Shown here piece after piece: positions 12,301-23,488 of a stretch of DNA of 64,000 nt. Source of the DNA: Oikopleura dioica. Its lineage: Eukaryota > Chordata > Appendicularia > Copelata > Oikopleuridae. The position numbers and the translations under genes are program-made. The notes under the pieces were generated by a model that saw only the letters and a program-made list of their open reading frames with translations, was not told where the DNA came from and made no database searches. The stretch spans positions 7,879,001 to 7,943,000 of the forward strand of contig OU015567.1 of NCBI GenBank assembly GCA_907165135.1, given 5' to 3'. The stretch's first letter is position 1. Each line of letters opens with the position of its first letter.

Positions 12301-12477
12301 GAGCGGATAACGCAAGAGTCAAACTTCAAATACCTCTTCCAAGATGCGATGGAATTCGCGGAAGAACAAGACGAGGAGCAACTGCCTGCTCTCTTGAAGA
12401 ACAAGGATCAAAATGTGAATACAAGAAGACCTCCTGCCTCGCCCGAAGGACCGCCTGCCAAAAAAACCTGTCAATAA
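9303..12477 (+). CDS. Ankyrin-repeat protein (gene model partly unresolved)
   Basis: Supported exons are 9303-9409, 9492-9615, 10005-10135, 10229-10343, about 11324-11898, 12082-12203 and 12250-12477. Ankyrin repeats are clear: GRTLLHVAARVPDLAAADELLKLGADVN, then ASGVSPLHSAMAAGHEKMAV, RGDTPLTCAIRGRADNTIDWLL, and RGWTAVLIAAKAGFYSLTKRLINFGADL. The C terminus is acidic, then Pro-rich, ending PPAKKTCQ. Ankyrin arrays bind other proteins; no catalytic domain is visible. Two problems remain. The join 10135/10229 keeps the ankyrin frame only if a TT-AG intron is removed. No exon chain could be followed between 10343 and 11324, so this may be two genes or a decayed one. Confidence 0.62.
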
Positions 12478-12527
12478 TGCCATCATTTTACATACAGAAT
12501 ATATTGAAAAATCGGCGATAAAACAAA

Positions 12528-13051
12528 TCATGCCTTCGATGATGATATTTTTACTTCTGGATCATCCGCAGCGTAGAGCGGAGATGAGTTCTTCTGGTTC
12601 TCGATTTCTTGTAGCATTTGAATCAAAACGCAGCTTGTGCACCACATTGCAAGGCAAAAGTTTCGCATTGGTCCTTCATCTAGAATTCCGAAGCGCATCA
12701 TGAATTTGAATCGCGTATCTGTTACTGCCCAAGTTCCACAGCAAAAAGGGTTGAGAAAGTAAAGAGCGCAGTAAGGCCAGCCTTTTCTCCCAATTTGCTC
12801 GTTTACAGTTCCTAACGCGACGCAAGGGCAAAGGAATGAAAGAAGGCAGATTCTAGGGCCGAAATTGAACCAGGAGCCAAGTTCATATTGCCAACACCCA
12901 TCAACAGTTATGTTGAAGTCTGGTCCTGCCCTGTAACTCCCATCTGTTGGCTGAAAGAACATGAGTAAGTGCTGCCAACTTTCTGACTGACCTTTTTGTT
13001 GTATTTTGTTAAAGTTCCACGCTTTCCCAGTGGCTGTTCGACGACTGCCAT
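12528..13051 (-). CDS. PLAC8-family cysteine-rich protein (cornifelin-like)
   Basis: Two exons, 13051-12992 and 12950-12528, join in phase 0 over a 41-bp intron and give about 160 residues. The body has the PLAC8 signature: WQYELGSWFNFG, then LLSFLCPCVALG, LNPFCCGTWAVTD, and MRNFCLAMWCTSCVLIQMLQEI. The CPC and FCC cysteine clusters and the hydrophobic C-terminal segment are typical. The family is small and often membrane-associated, with roles from metal or calcium handling to cell-size control; the substrate here is unknown. It converges with the ankyrin gene, their 3' ends only ~50 bp apart. Confidence 0.85.
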
Positions 13052-13395
13052 CTGTAAATTTCGTCTCTATGAGTCGACTTTATTTTGAGTTTAAGATCCG
13101 CGGAAAATATACTGGGCATATCGGACAAATGCGGCGGTTTGATCGAGCTCCGGGGTAATCGCTGTGACAACGTTGTGGTTGTATCAGTTCGGACACGGCA
13201 AATAAAAATGTGTAACACCCTAGGAAAGGATATTAGTAATAGGCTACTTTTCACTTTATGAAGTTATTGCATCACTGGCGGTTTGCAGTTGTTTGCATTT
13301 TGCAGACGAAAACGGCTCGAAGTCATTGCTCTGCATATTTGCTTTGCTAACAGCGGCCACTCAAGTGAATCTTTATCCATCAGTAATCCGAGAAA

Positions 13396-14569
13396 ATGAT
13401 TCCCGAATTTCCCGTTGTTCCTGGCCGAGAGCTCAATGATGGCACCGTCATGCCTCAATTTGGCCTTGGAACTTGGCTCTCGCCCAAGGGCGATGTCGAA
13501 GCTGCTGCTTTGACGGCTATTCAGCTCGGTTACCGACATATTGATGCCGCTTGGGTGTACGGAAACGAAGCCGAAGTTGGAAACGCCGTCGCAAAGGCTA
13601 TCAAAGACGGTTTCGTCAAACGAGAGCAGCTCTATTTGACCACCAAGCTGTGGAATATCTTCCATGATCCCAAAGATGTCGATCGAGCTTGCGACATGTC
13701 TCTCAAGAATCTTCAAACTGACTACATCGGTAGGATAATTTCATCTTGAATCAACCTTTATGGGAAAATAGATTGCTATCTGATGCACTGCCCAATGCAT
13801 TTTGTCGGGCCAGATGATGGACCAGCGCTCCTTGATGAATCCAAACCAGCCTGCCCCGGTAAGATGAACATAGAAATAATTTTCCTATCATGTCCTTAGC
13901 TAATGGAAAGAAACCACATCTGATTGGTGACGCCGACTATCTTGATACCTACAAGGCAATGGAGAAACTCGTCCAGGCAGGCAAAGTCAAATCGATTGGT
14001 GTTTCCAATTTCAACATCTTTCAACTGCAGCGCATTTTGAACAACTGCACAATCAAACCGGTCGTCAACCAGATCGAGGTCCACCCTTACCTCACCAACG
14101 ATGCTCTGGTCAATTTCTGCCAAGAGAACGATGTCCAGGTAATGGAATTTTTCAATTAAATTTCATATACAAAAATCTAAAGGTCATGGCGTACTCTCCA
14201 CTCGGAAATCCGTCTAAGCCAGTTACGCGAGTCTGGGACGAGAACGCAAAAACCATCCTCCAGGACGAAAAACTCCTCGCTATGGCGAAGAAATACAACA
14301 AGTCTGTCGCCCAAATTTGCATTCGATTTGGCATTCAGCGAGGTCTCATTCTCATCCCAAAAGTAATCAGTTTTAGTGGATACCTAGAAATTAATGTTAA
14401 GACAACCAATCCTCAACGTTTGACCGAAAACGCTGATGTCTTCGACTTCGCGCTTGAATCTGGCGAAATGGACACGATCTCCGCGATGAACCAAAACTTC
14501 CGAGTTGTTGAGCTCCCACAAAATGTTGGAGTCAGATACTACCCTTTTGTTGATAACTATTCTGAGTAA
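13396..14569 (+). CDS. Aldo-keto reductase (AKR family)
   Basis: Exons are 13396-13729, 13772-13858, 13900-14138, 14183-14362 and 14402-14569. The AKR tetrad is visible: Asp and Tyr in HIDAAWVYGNE, Lys in TTKLWN, and His in CYLMHCPMH. The NADPH-binding blocks GVSNFN, NQIEVHPYL, YSPLG and IPK...NPQRL are all present in order. The enzyme reduces aldehydes or ketones with NADPH in the cytosol. Substrate cannot be told, since the C-terminal loop (YYPFVDNYSE) is divergent. The last intron (14363-14401) is only 39 bp, a multiple of three without a stop, so an unspliced transcript would add 13 residues between the invariant IPK and NPQRL blocks. The ATG is preceded by GAAA and matches the usual AKR N terminus. 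Confidence 0.92.
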
Positions 14570-16012
14570 AGTTATTAGAATAACATCAATAAATAGACAA
14601 AATCTACAAAAATCATGTTTATTTCAGCAAAGTATAAAATCGGGAAACTGTCATGTGCTTTCAAAAATTGAAGTAATTGAAGGATCTGGTGGAAAACATC
14701 GGATCAGAGTTGTAAAAATATCGTCCGTCGTCTGTTCCTTCTCGAGCTTCAACACAATCTTCTCATTGCATATGCATTGATATATCAATTCTTAGTATCA
14801 AAACTTTTGAGTAATTCATGGTAAAAATTTAAAAGCTCTAACTTCAGGCTCAAAGAAGGGCGACGGGAATCCAGTGTTAGAATATTCACCGTAGTCGTTG
14901 TCTCGCCAAACTCTGCAGTTACCCAAATTCAGCAAAAGAGAAAGAACTACTCCTTTATTCATCTCTTCCTTCGAAAATTCTTCTGATTAACTCCTTGCTC
15001 TTTGTTTATTATACTCCTCTTCTCGATAAAAAAAGGTCATTATATACGCCTCTCGAAATCACTTCAGAAGATGGGGCTAGAGAGTCAACCCAGCGCCTCT
15101 GAATGTGCATTCTGAAACATATTTTCATGACGCAAAGAAAAGTTTCAATTAATAATGGAGGGATTTCCTCATAAACTTAACAAAATGCTTTCTTCACTGA
15201 CAATACATCATTGGTAAAGCTTTATTAAGAGACCTTAGAAATATATAGCTTATATCATCGATTATCAATTTGATTACCGAAAGTACAGAACTGTTTTAAA
15301 CAGTAATACTGTAAACTCCTAGTTAATGCCACTGACAGTGCTACCACCCAATATTTTCGAAGAAAAAGGGATGAAAATGTACGAACGTAACGGAAATAAC
15401 TGTAGTTTTGTTTGTGACTGATATTCATATGAATATTATATTTCTTGAACTTATTTACAACGACGATATCTGATTTTAACTCAAATTTATTCAAGAAAGA
15501 GAATCTTGGATACCATCGACAAAACTTTCAATAGTAATCCTGTCAACTTCAGCGACCGAGAATGGATGTTAATCTTATAAAGAACTTGGTCGAAGACAGG
15601 TTAATCAGATAAATGTTCATTACTGCATGCTACATTCAAGTAATTCAATAAGTAAAACTTTGTTAAAACGGTACAAGAATGAATTTTCATTTATTCTTCC
15701 CCATGCAAGAGAGCATCTGATTCCTGAAATCAATTCATTAAAAATTACTAGCCAAACGTTATGCAATCTTGAAAATCTAAGAAGTCGAGAGTCCGGACTT
15801 CGCAATAATTTTTATTTATACAGATTGAATTCATAAGGTGTCGACCTCTTCGCTATGTTATATAATTTAGAACTAAGTGCTCGTCAAGAGTAAATAAAAG
15901 AAAGAAATAGACAGAAGGAGGTCTAAATAAACAGAAAAAATGACCGTAGAAAATGCCGGTCAGAAGGCGCAGAAGCAATAAAGTGATAGTAGCCAAGCGT
16001 TGTTAGAAATCA
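14570..16012. other. Intergenic stretch of 1.4 kb, no confident gene
   Basis: This is AT-rich DNA after the reductase. A short minus-strand frame at about 14830-14930 reads CRVWRDNDYGEYSNTG and could be a terminal exon or a decayed fragment; I could not connect it to other exons. A 69-codon plus-strand frame at 15627-15836 has no splice sites or family resemblance and is probably chance. The region upstream of 16013 probably contains the 3' UTR of the transporter. Confidence 0.4.
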
Positions 16013-18104
16013 TCAGAATTCAGTGTCGGACAATTCTTTTTCAAAAGCCGGGCTGACCTGAGACTTCCGAACATCTTCCACTTTCTCGTTTCCTCCCTCT
16101 AACTCGGCCTCCCTTGCACGAACAGCTTCTGGAAGACATCCTGCACAAGAAGCTTGGTAGCCAAAGAACCACATTCCTAAAAACGCTGCAGCTGCACCGA
16201 CGGCCATCGCAAACATTTGAACGAGGAAGTTGTAAGGCGTATCACTAAGTTTTTTGATTATTTAAAGATTCTAGTGTAAGGTCTACTTTACAGCTCACAA
16301 CGGCTAAAGTCAAGCTCACTGCGCACAATATACCGTATTTTCCCGATACGCGTCGCCGTGTATTACCTGAAGACGAGCGCTGTTCCTAAAACAGGCATGG
16401 ACAGATTTCCAAGTGCATTTCCCAAGCCAAAAATGAAAAACCACTTTCCCGACATATTTGTCAATATCGACGAATAGCTGATCCCGCTGCCATAGAAGCT
16501 TGCCGTGCCAAGCCCGTAGAAGAATGTACAGACCCACAAAACGATTTGATCTTCGGGCCAAATTAGCAGAATTATGCATGGGATGCCGATTAAGACCAAG
16601 TCTTGAGAGGGTTTTTTAACTCTTTTCTTAGGTCATGCTTTCAATTAGCATAATTCATTGTCCATAAATGACTTTCAAATCAAATATTTCAACCCTATCC
16701 GATCAGAATAAAAACACCAGGCGTAATGAACCTTGTTATAAAGATACCGCTGCCTCTGCCGAGTCCGAATCCTCCCCAGAAAATCGAGTTGAGAAGCGTT
16801 GCGTCATTGATGTCCATCTTTACATCTGTGCATACTGCCCACTGAAGTTACAGTACATATCAGTGTGTATATTTCTTTTCAATTATGGAAGCACAAAGGG
16901 ATGATCCTCATTTACAAGATTATATGCGCTCCTTTGCATTAGACACCTTAGTTAGCATAGTATGTTTTTCCCCGAAACAGACTGATCTTCTCATCTCTCA
17001 GGTGTCGGGATTACTGTACTTACAGAAAAGATGTTCGCCTGGTACGTGTTTTCGCCTCCGACAATACAGAAGTAATAAATCGTAACGCAGAGGAAATATG
17101 CCCAAACAGTGCCAAATTTGTCTTCTTTTCTCGTCTCACATTCTACTTCGTCGTCGCCTTAGACCGTGTATTTACAATCAAATTTACAGACTATTACTGT
17201 ATTACTGTAGTCTGCAGTCATAAGAAAATATTTCTTTTAGTACATTTCCTGCGATCTTTTCGACAATATTGATACAGAAAAGCCACAAGACCAAAGCCGC
17301 AGCGGTCAACATAATGGCCATTCCGATCAAATAAGGGGTCAGGATAACATTTTCATCACCAATGCCAACACATGCTCCTGGGTCACTTCCGGCATCGCAC
17401 ACATTGTCGTCCACATTTTCGTAGAAGGGAGTAACGATGAGTGGGGCGATGAAGGCACCAATGCTGAAGGTAAAGTGGTGTAGTTGAATTATAGAAGCGG
17501 AGGAAACCGATCCCCAAATCTTGAGGATTATGACCTGCCCGGGGTTCAATCGGTTTTCAATTTATCTACGGATTCTCAAGACGGACGATCACGCGCTGAT
17601 TGACCTCCAGTCCTGAATGGCAGCATCGATGTACCCCAGCATGATCCCTGTAACGCTTATAACGAGGATCATTATCCAAAGATCGGTGAGAATTGGAATT
17701 ATTCCTAAGCTGGCGCCACAGACAGCCGCGGAGATGAACAGCAAAAACATGTGGCTTAGCTTGTCAGTTTTGTCGACCATTGGGGCCAGAAGACTACCAA
17801 TTAGGAGACCAGCGGATCTTCCAGCTTTCAACGGGTTTTAGCCAGATTTAGATCTAGTCACTTTCCAGTAATATCCAGAAACCAGGCCTAATATCCATCC
17901 GACAGTATCTGGCGTCTGACAAAGATGCTCAGCAAGTACAGGCAAGGTCGGTCCAGTAATCGAATAGATTATTCCCATTCCAATTCGAACTGAACAATTA
18001 TTGAAAACAAATCTCCCAAGCTAACCGAAAGAAATGCAAAGCAAAATAGTCAAACCTGAGCTCATGACAAGAAGAAAGATCCATTTCAAATACCTCTCTT
18101 TCAT
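16013..18104 (-). CDS. MFS transporter, MFSD4/NaGLT1-like, copy A
   Basis: The start is the ATG at 18104 (MKERYLKWIFLLVMSSG). The first exon ends at 18026. The following exons carry SITGPTLPVLAEHL, AGRSAGLLIGSLLAPMVDK, GYIDAAIQ, the HHFTFSIGAFIAPLIV helix, FYGSGISYSSILTNMSGKW and the C-terminal tail ending FEKELSDTEF at 16013. These blocks match the MFSD4 / sodium-dependent glucose transporter 1 branch of the major facilitator superfamily, 12 membrane helices with a likely sugar or organic solute as cargo. The intron 17887-17825 splits the conserved AGRSAG motif and begins GC rather than GT; copy B has no intron there. The exact joins of the middle exons are less certain than the ends. Confidence 0.8.
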
Positions 18105-18440
18105 AACGGGAAGTTTTCCAAAACGGTCAAATGCTAAATAAAATGAACAGTTCCCTCGTTTAACAATCTGACAGTGCAAATGTTGGAACAAGCTTTGCAG
18201 GGAGCACAAGCTTTTTCTTCTCTACTGTTAAACACAAATATCGGCGCACCGGCTTGGCAGGGGCGAGTAAATTTGCGCAAAGTACAGCAGTTCCAGAGCT
18301 AATGATAGCTTTCTATAGAATTTGGTTTGCGGGGTTTATTCTAATTTAAGAATTATTTTAATTCCTGTATACAATCCTAATGAAAACATGCAAAACAAAC
18401 TTCCTGTTCTTCAGAATAGTAATTTTATTTGTATCACAAA

Positions 18441-20256
18441 TTAAAAATCCGTTTCATCAGATTTCGAGAGTTTCTTTTCCGGTAAAACCTGGGATTTTCT
18501 CAGACTCGGCGATGAGTTCTTCTCATAATCTTCATCCCTTGCTTTTCTGATTGCTGGTAGACAGGACGAGCCTTTAGCTTTGTACCCGGTGTACCACATT
18601 CCAATGTATCCGAGAACTGTGCCGATGGCCATCGCGAACATTTGGATCATGTATGAATTCGGATTATCACTAATGATATTTTCCGATTTATACTTTCGTC
18701 TTGTAAAGATCGTCTACCTGTAAACAAGGGCCGTTCCAAGGACGGGCATTGATAGGTTTCCAATAGAATTACCAAGAGCAAATATAAAAAACCATTTTCC
18801 AGACATATTCGTCAATCGAGATGCATAGGTTATTCCGCTTCCATAGAAAGTGGCTATTCCAAGGCCCCAGAAGAAAGTGCCACACCAAAGGACAATCTCG
18901 TCAGCTGGCCAAATAAGCATCACAACTGAGGCAGCTGTGATGACAACGCTATCTTTATCATTTGCTCAGAAAAATCTGAACAGAGGAATCTCTCAAATTT
19001 TTTTCTCAACAAGTTCCTATAATAATGTACATTCCAGGCGTTATAAATCTCGTGACAAAGACTCCCGCGCCTCTCCCAAGAATAAATCCAGCCCAAAAGA
19101 TGGAGTTCAACACGGTGGCATCAGTAGCTTCCATCCCTACTTCTGTGCACACGGCCCACTAAGGTCAGTAAATATAGACTGTATAAAAAAAACTAACTTA
19201 CCGAGAAAAGATTAGCCTGATAAGTATTTTCTGCTCCAACTATACAAAAGTAATACACTGATATAAAGAAGAAAAATGGCCAGAGCGTTCTCAGTGAATC
19301 TTCTTTTCTTGTTTCAACCTTGGAATTTTATGTCGATCAACTTCCACATTCCTTTTTCTCACCTCGACTTCTTCATCAACAGAAATCTTCTCCACAATAT
19401 CAATAAAATAGAGCCAGAGGACTCCTGCAGAGGCGAAAAGCATCCACCCCATTCCGATTAAAAATGGCACTAGAATCACATTGTCGTCATCGATTCCACA
19501 AGTGAGGTCGTCATCGCCAGAAGTACAAACTTGATCGTCGACTTCTTCGTAAAAGGGATTGACGATAAGAGGAGCGATGAAGGCCCCAAATCCGAACATA
19601 AAGTGGTGCAGCTGGATAATGGAAGCGGATTTAAACGAGCCCCAAACTTTGAGAATAATGACCTTGAGGGAGGCTTTTCGAGCGGAGGAAATTAGCGTTT
19701 TGCATCATCGAAATCGGACAGCCGTCAAGAAAACAAAAGCTGCCGATTAAAAAAGCCTCAGCCTGAATAGCAGCGTCAATGTATCCCAACATGATCCCTG
19801 TAATGCTAATAACAAGGATCATTATCCAAAGATCAGTAAGAATTGGGATTATTCCCAAGCTGGCACCGCAAACTGTACATGAAAAAAAGATGAGAATAAC
19901 GTGTCCGATTTTATCGGTCCTTGAGACTTGGCTTACTTAATTATTCTAAAGCAATTGAGATTCCACGTAAGCCACGTTCCTATCGACGAAGGGGCAAATA
20001 ATGCTGCCAATGAGGACACCGGCAGATCGACCGGCCAAAATCCACCCAACTGTGTCTGGACTCTCACACAAGTGCTCCGCTAGAACGGGGAGAGTGGGAC
20101 CCGTTATCGAGTAAATAATTCCCATGCCGATAGCCGCTACGATAAGTACATTATTAATAGTAATTTATTATGAAGAAAACTTTCGTCTTGAAATCAAGGA
20201 AGAATACCTGCGTTCATCACGACAATGAAGATCCATTTTAGCGAACTTTCTTTCAT
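18441..20256 (-). CDS. MFS transporter, MFSD4/NaGLT1-like, copy B (tandem duplicate)
   Basis: This is a head-to-tail paralogue of the preceding gene, 336 bp away. It starts at 20256 with MKESSLKWIFIVVMNAG and has the same order of blocks: SITGPTLPVLAEHL, AGRSAGVLIGSIICPFVD, MILVISITGIMLGYIDAAIQ, a HHFMFGFGAFIAPLIVNPFY helix, IATFYGSGITYASRLTNMSGKWFF, and a C-terminal tail ending KSDETDF. Copy B lacks the intron that splits AGRSAG in copy A. The acidic loop after NPFYEEVDDQVC differs in length between the copies, as expected for an extracellular loop. Function is as in copy A: a membrane solute transporter with unknown cargo. Confidence 0.82.
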
Positions 20257-20569
20257 GAAGCCGCAGTATCTTTTGTCCGCTTTTCTGACCCGCAATAAAC
20301 TCTTAAAATGAATTATGATCTTGGGGTTACAAAACGAACAGGCCTTTTGTAAATTTGCTTTTTGCTACTTTGGGCAGCCAAAAATCAAACTTTTCTTGAC
20401 ACTGTTTACGTAATGAGGGACTATCAAATTGGAAGTAAACTTAGAAAAAAAGACACCTTAGTGTTCTCTCTTCAAAATATAGCTTATTTGGTCTCTGATA
20501 ATTACCTCATTTTCAAACTGTACTTCGATTTTATCCCTCTGCATTTCATAAATTTCAAACTTTTTCGGC

Positions 20570-21257
20570 TTAAGGGGGTCCCCACGATTTTGCGATTTTG
20601 CGAATTAGATGTTTTCCTCTTCAGATCTGAATTCCTCGTGTAAAAAGCTGCAAAAAAGGTCTCTAGCTTTTTTCGATTTTTGTAGAAAAAAGTGTCTAAA
20701 ATCGACCTTGAAGTTACCAATTTTGCTTCATCTTCATAAAAATTGAAAAATCAACCCTTTTTTATAGTTGTCTAAGGGTCGCACATAGCACCTTTTTAGA
20801 AAGGCTATGAGCTAAGCTTTCTGAAAATGCCCGAAAATATGGGTTTGGGTTATGCCCAGAGGGCAATTTACATGATTGAAATTTCCGAAATCGTACATTT
20901 TTTTGATCGTCTTTGTTACATACACATTTTCTGGAAATAGAAAAAACTGAGAGACGCTTCACTAGATTAGTGTTAGAGCTTTAAGAAACAGCAGGAAAAA
21001 AATTTTTTGTAACCTAAATTTTTGGAGTAATCTCAGGTGAAAAAATGGCCAAAAACGCGATTATCTGCGAGATGCTTTCCTTCTCGGCGCCGTTGCGCGG
21101 GATGTGGTTGAATTTTAAAGAATCTGAGATACGCTTCACTAGATCTAGGTTTGACCTACTTGTACGTGAAAAAATTTTTGAAAAATATATGTCTGTGTCG
21201 GCGTGAGCGCCGGTCGAAAATGGCCAATTTCGGAAAAATCGTTGGGGACCCCCTTAA
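20570..21257. mobile_element. Non-autonomous DNA transposon with TTAA borders
   Basis: The block is bounded by TTAA on both sides. Immediately inside lie inverted ends GGGGGTCCCCACGAT at 20574 and, in reverse complement, the same with one extra base at 21253. A TTAA duplication is the rule for piggyBac-type transposases, although these ends do not start with the usual CCC. The ~680-bp interior has no coding capacity. It holds a repeated motif ACGCTTCACTAGAT (about 20955 and 21130). It is probably a MITE mobilised in trans. Confidence 0.7.
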
Positions 21258-21703
21258 TTTTATTTTGAGAATGCAGCGGGAAGGATTAGGTTCTTTGCAA
21301 GTTCCATCAATCATAATTTCATCCTCATATTACGCTTCTACCGGCCGGTACTAGATACTACAAAGATCAATAAAATGAAGCCCTTCGCTATTTGGTCGTT
21401 TCAGTGTAAAATTGCCGACAATCTTGCTAGAATACTAGGGACTATCACATGAAGCAAAGTATGAGAAAGTTAAAAGGACATTTTCATCTTCCAGCCTGGA
21501 AGTTCCAGGATTCATTTCGATAAGCGCTTTTGAAGCAAGAACGATATCGAGCCATTCATTGCGCGGAGGGATGTTTTTGAAATTCTCAACACGCTTCATC
21601 CTGAATCATTTTCCGCAGTATAAAAAGGCTCCCCGAAACTGAAATTTTCACCATTCAAAAAATCTTTTGCTTTTTCGCAACTGAAGACAACAACCAACAA
21701 CCC

Positions 21704-22072
21704 ATGATGCCTTGCAAATGGATCGCTTCCACCATTGAGCTCCTCTGTGGGATCAAATGCACCAGCATGGAAGAGCGCTTGGAAAGTGCGGAGACAGCGA
21801 TTGACAAACTTCAGGATCATGTCCTAGACATCGAGGAACTCAAGTCGGAAGTCGCCAAGCTCAAGAAGCGCATTCACAAATCAACTGCTGCGAAGACCAT
21901 CAGCCAGCAACAACCAAAGAAGCGAGACAACCATGGTTGGGGAGCCGCTCCTTCGGGAAAAAACCCCAAAGTCGTGGATTCAGATGATAACATCGAGGAT
22001 TTAGATGAGGATCCATCGAACGTCTGGGTTCCCGTTGAACGAGCCATAAATGCGCTTGGAAAGCAATGGTGA
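21704..22072 (+). CDS. Small hypothetical coiled-coil protein (122 aa)
   Basis: This is an intact ATG-to-stop frame of 122 residues. It has a short hydrophobic N terminus with cysteines, then a heptad-like region (ERLESAETAIDKLQDHVLD and EELKSEVAKLKKRIHK). After that it is hydrophilic, with an acidic stretch near residue 90 and a GKQW end. I recognise no family. The coiled coil suggests dimerisation. Codon use and the ordered charge pattern argue against chance, but no transcript signal is evident. It is host sequence, left of the mobile element. Confidence 0.45.
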   Translation: MMPCKWIASTIELLCGIKCTSMEERLESAETAIDKLQDHVLDIEELKSEVAKLKKRIHKSTAAKTISQQQPKKRDNHGWGAAPSGKNPKVVDSDDNIEDLDEDPSNVWVPVERAINALGKQW

Positions 22073-22611
22073 ACACCTTCTTCCGCTCAAACTTCTGCGA
22101 AATCTGATCCGTCCTTTGAACATCTTGGAACACTTCTGGTATTGCAGAAGGGCCCTTTTTAGGGCCACAAATCCTTTCACCTGAGCTTGCTCGGTTTTAG
22201 CACTAACCAGTGGATAGTAAATACGCCGTTATATTGATGTGATGAGCCTGACTCTCAGTCACAACGAACTCGCATGATGCTTAGAATAATTATAAAAAAA
22301 CTAAATAATTAACAAATAGATACTTGTAATAATGAAAAGTACGCTATGATTTTTCGAAAGAGAATAATTTCAACGTTTGTCCTTTTTGGCGCATGACAAA
22401 ACACCAGACAAGTTCGAGTGTTTCGAGATCAGAACAAATCGACGGCGAACGAACCAGTTGAAGGGGGGGACCGAACCAGTGTCTTTCCGAGGCGCGTGAT
22501 TGGCGCGCTCCATCTCAATCGCCAAAATTAATATTTCGGTCGATTTCGCCCCCCGTTTTTTCGCTCTTATCCTTACTGCGCAAAGAAATGAGCGTTTTTG
22601 AGCGGCCTCTG
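22073..22611. other. Host flank next to the mobile element, no gene seen
   Basis: No reading frame or repeat stands out. The last six bases, CCTCTG at 22606-22611, are the left copy of the target-site duplication; the right copy is at 63161-63166. Confidence 0.6.
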
Positions 22612-23313
22612 AGTAGTATATAGAGTGGCTGTCTGTCGAGGGGTTGTGGTTCTCTGTGAATGGCTAAAACGGGTGTGCGCGAAGTTCGAAATTGGACCAA
22701 TCCTGAACCATTAGGGCGGCGGTGTACATCGAGGTCACTTCCTGTTTCTCCACCAAAGGTAAACAACTGCTCCAGTCTAAACAAACAACTTTCCCTCAGT
22801 GATTAGGGCGGCGTGTCATTTCCGGTCGCATTCTAGAGCCAATCAAAGGTAAACAATCTACACCAATCAACTTCCGGTTTCATTCTAGCGCCCATTTCCT
22901 CACTAGTCATAACAATGGTCTCACTAATCATAACAATGACCTTCAGATGAGTAAACACTCGACATAATCATAACAATGGACACAACGACAGTGATGACGT
23001 TATCCCCCACTTGGAACAGCAGTGACCTTGACAAGGAAGACCAGAAGAGCAAACATCTGAGTTCAAACAAGGTAACCATTCCAAACTACAAAACATATCC
23101 TCACATAACTTTCAGATCCGAACATCTACTGCAGACAATGATGACAACTGCAACTACTGTTACGTAATCAATACTGTAAGATCATTACTGGAAGACCAAC
23201 AAAACTGTAATTATCCTGCCAATATAATCAAGCAATAATAGACAACCAAACAAATCAATTTCAATGCACTTTTATTCCTCAATACACTGGGAAAAAACGT
23301 ACTTTAGTTCAGT
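22612..23313 (+). repeat. Left terminal inverted repeat (about 700 bp)
   Basis: It is reverse-complementary to 62268-63160 once the nested repeat there is ignored. The match runs from AGTAGTATATAGAGTGGC to the ACGTACTTTAGTTCAGTAT block. The two copies differ by scattered substitutions and by a roughly 31-bp block present only on the left (about 23180-23210). They are therefore not freshly homogenised. The repeat contains a small ORF at 22976-23167, conserved in the other copy, and short direct repeats of CATAACAATG near 22905-22980. Confidence 0.9.
22976..23167 (+). CDS. Small ORF inside the left terminal repeat (63 codons), possibly a 5' leader exon
   Basis: The frame begins MDTTTVMTLSPTWNSSDL. 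It is present in both terminal repeats with only two residue differences, so identity could be due to the repeat rather than to selection. A plausible donor (AACAAG/GTAACC) and acceptor (TTTCAG) lie inside it, so it may instead be a spliced leader region that drives inward transcription from each end. No family recognised. Confidence 0.3.
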   Translation: MDTTTVMTLSPTWNSSDLDKEDQKSKHLSSNKVTIPNYKTYPHITFRSEHLLQTMMTTATTVT

Positions 23314-23314
23314 A

Positions 23315-23488
23315 TCAAAAGCATCTGTTTATGAAATCTTCAAACATTTCGTCAAATGCAGCGTCTTTTAATATCTCGTCGACTAGCTGGTAGACTTCTT
23401 TTCGTCTTCTTTTAAAGTCGGATGGTTTCTTTGAGAACTTGTTGACTTCACGCAGGCTTGTCGATGTATCTTCTCGAGGGATGCCCAT
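23315..23488 (-). CDS. Small basic protein (57 aa) at the inner edge of the left repeat
   Basis: The ATG at 23488 opens a frame ending TGA at 23315-23317. It begins MGIPREDTSTSLREVNK, continues basic (KKPSDFKRRRKE) and ends in an amphipathic helix-like stretch, DEILKDAAFDEMFEDF. The stop lies two bases inside the element from the repeat boundary, so the gene reads outward toward the terminus. The balanced charge pattern looks coded rather than random. No family recognised; an upstream exon cannot be excluded. Confidence 0.5.
   Translation of the reverse strand: MGIPREDTSTSLREVNKFSKKPSDFKRRRKEVYQLVDEILKDAAFDEMFEDFINRCF

Noticed and set aside
13264-13716. Minus-strand 150-codon ORF across the reductase start
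   Set aside because: It is antisense to the well-supported first exon of the aldo-keto reductase.
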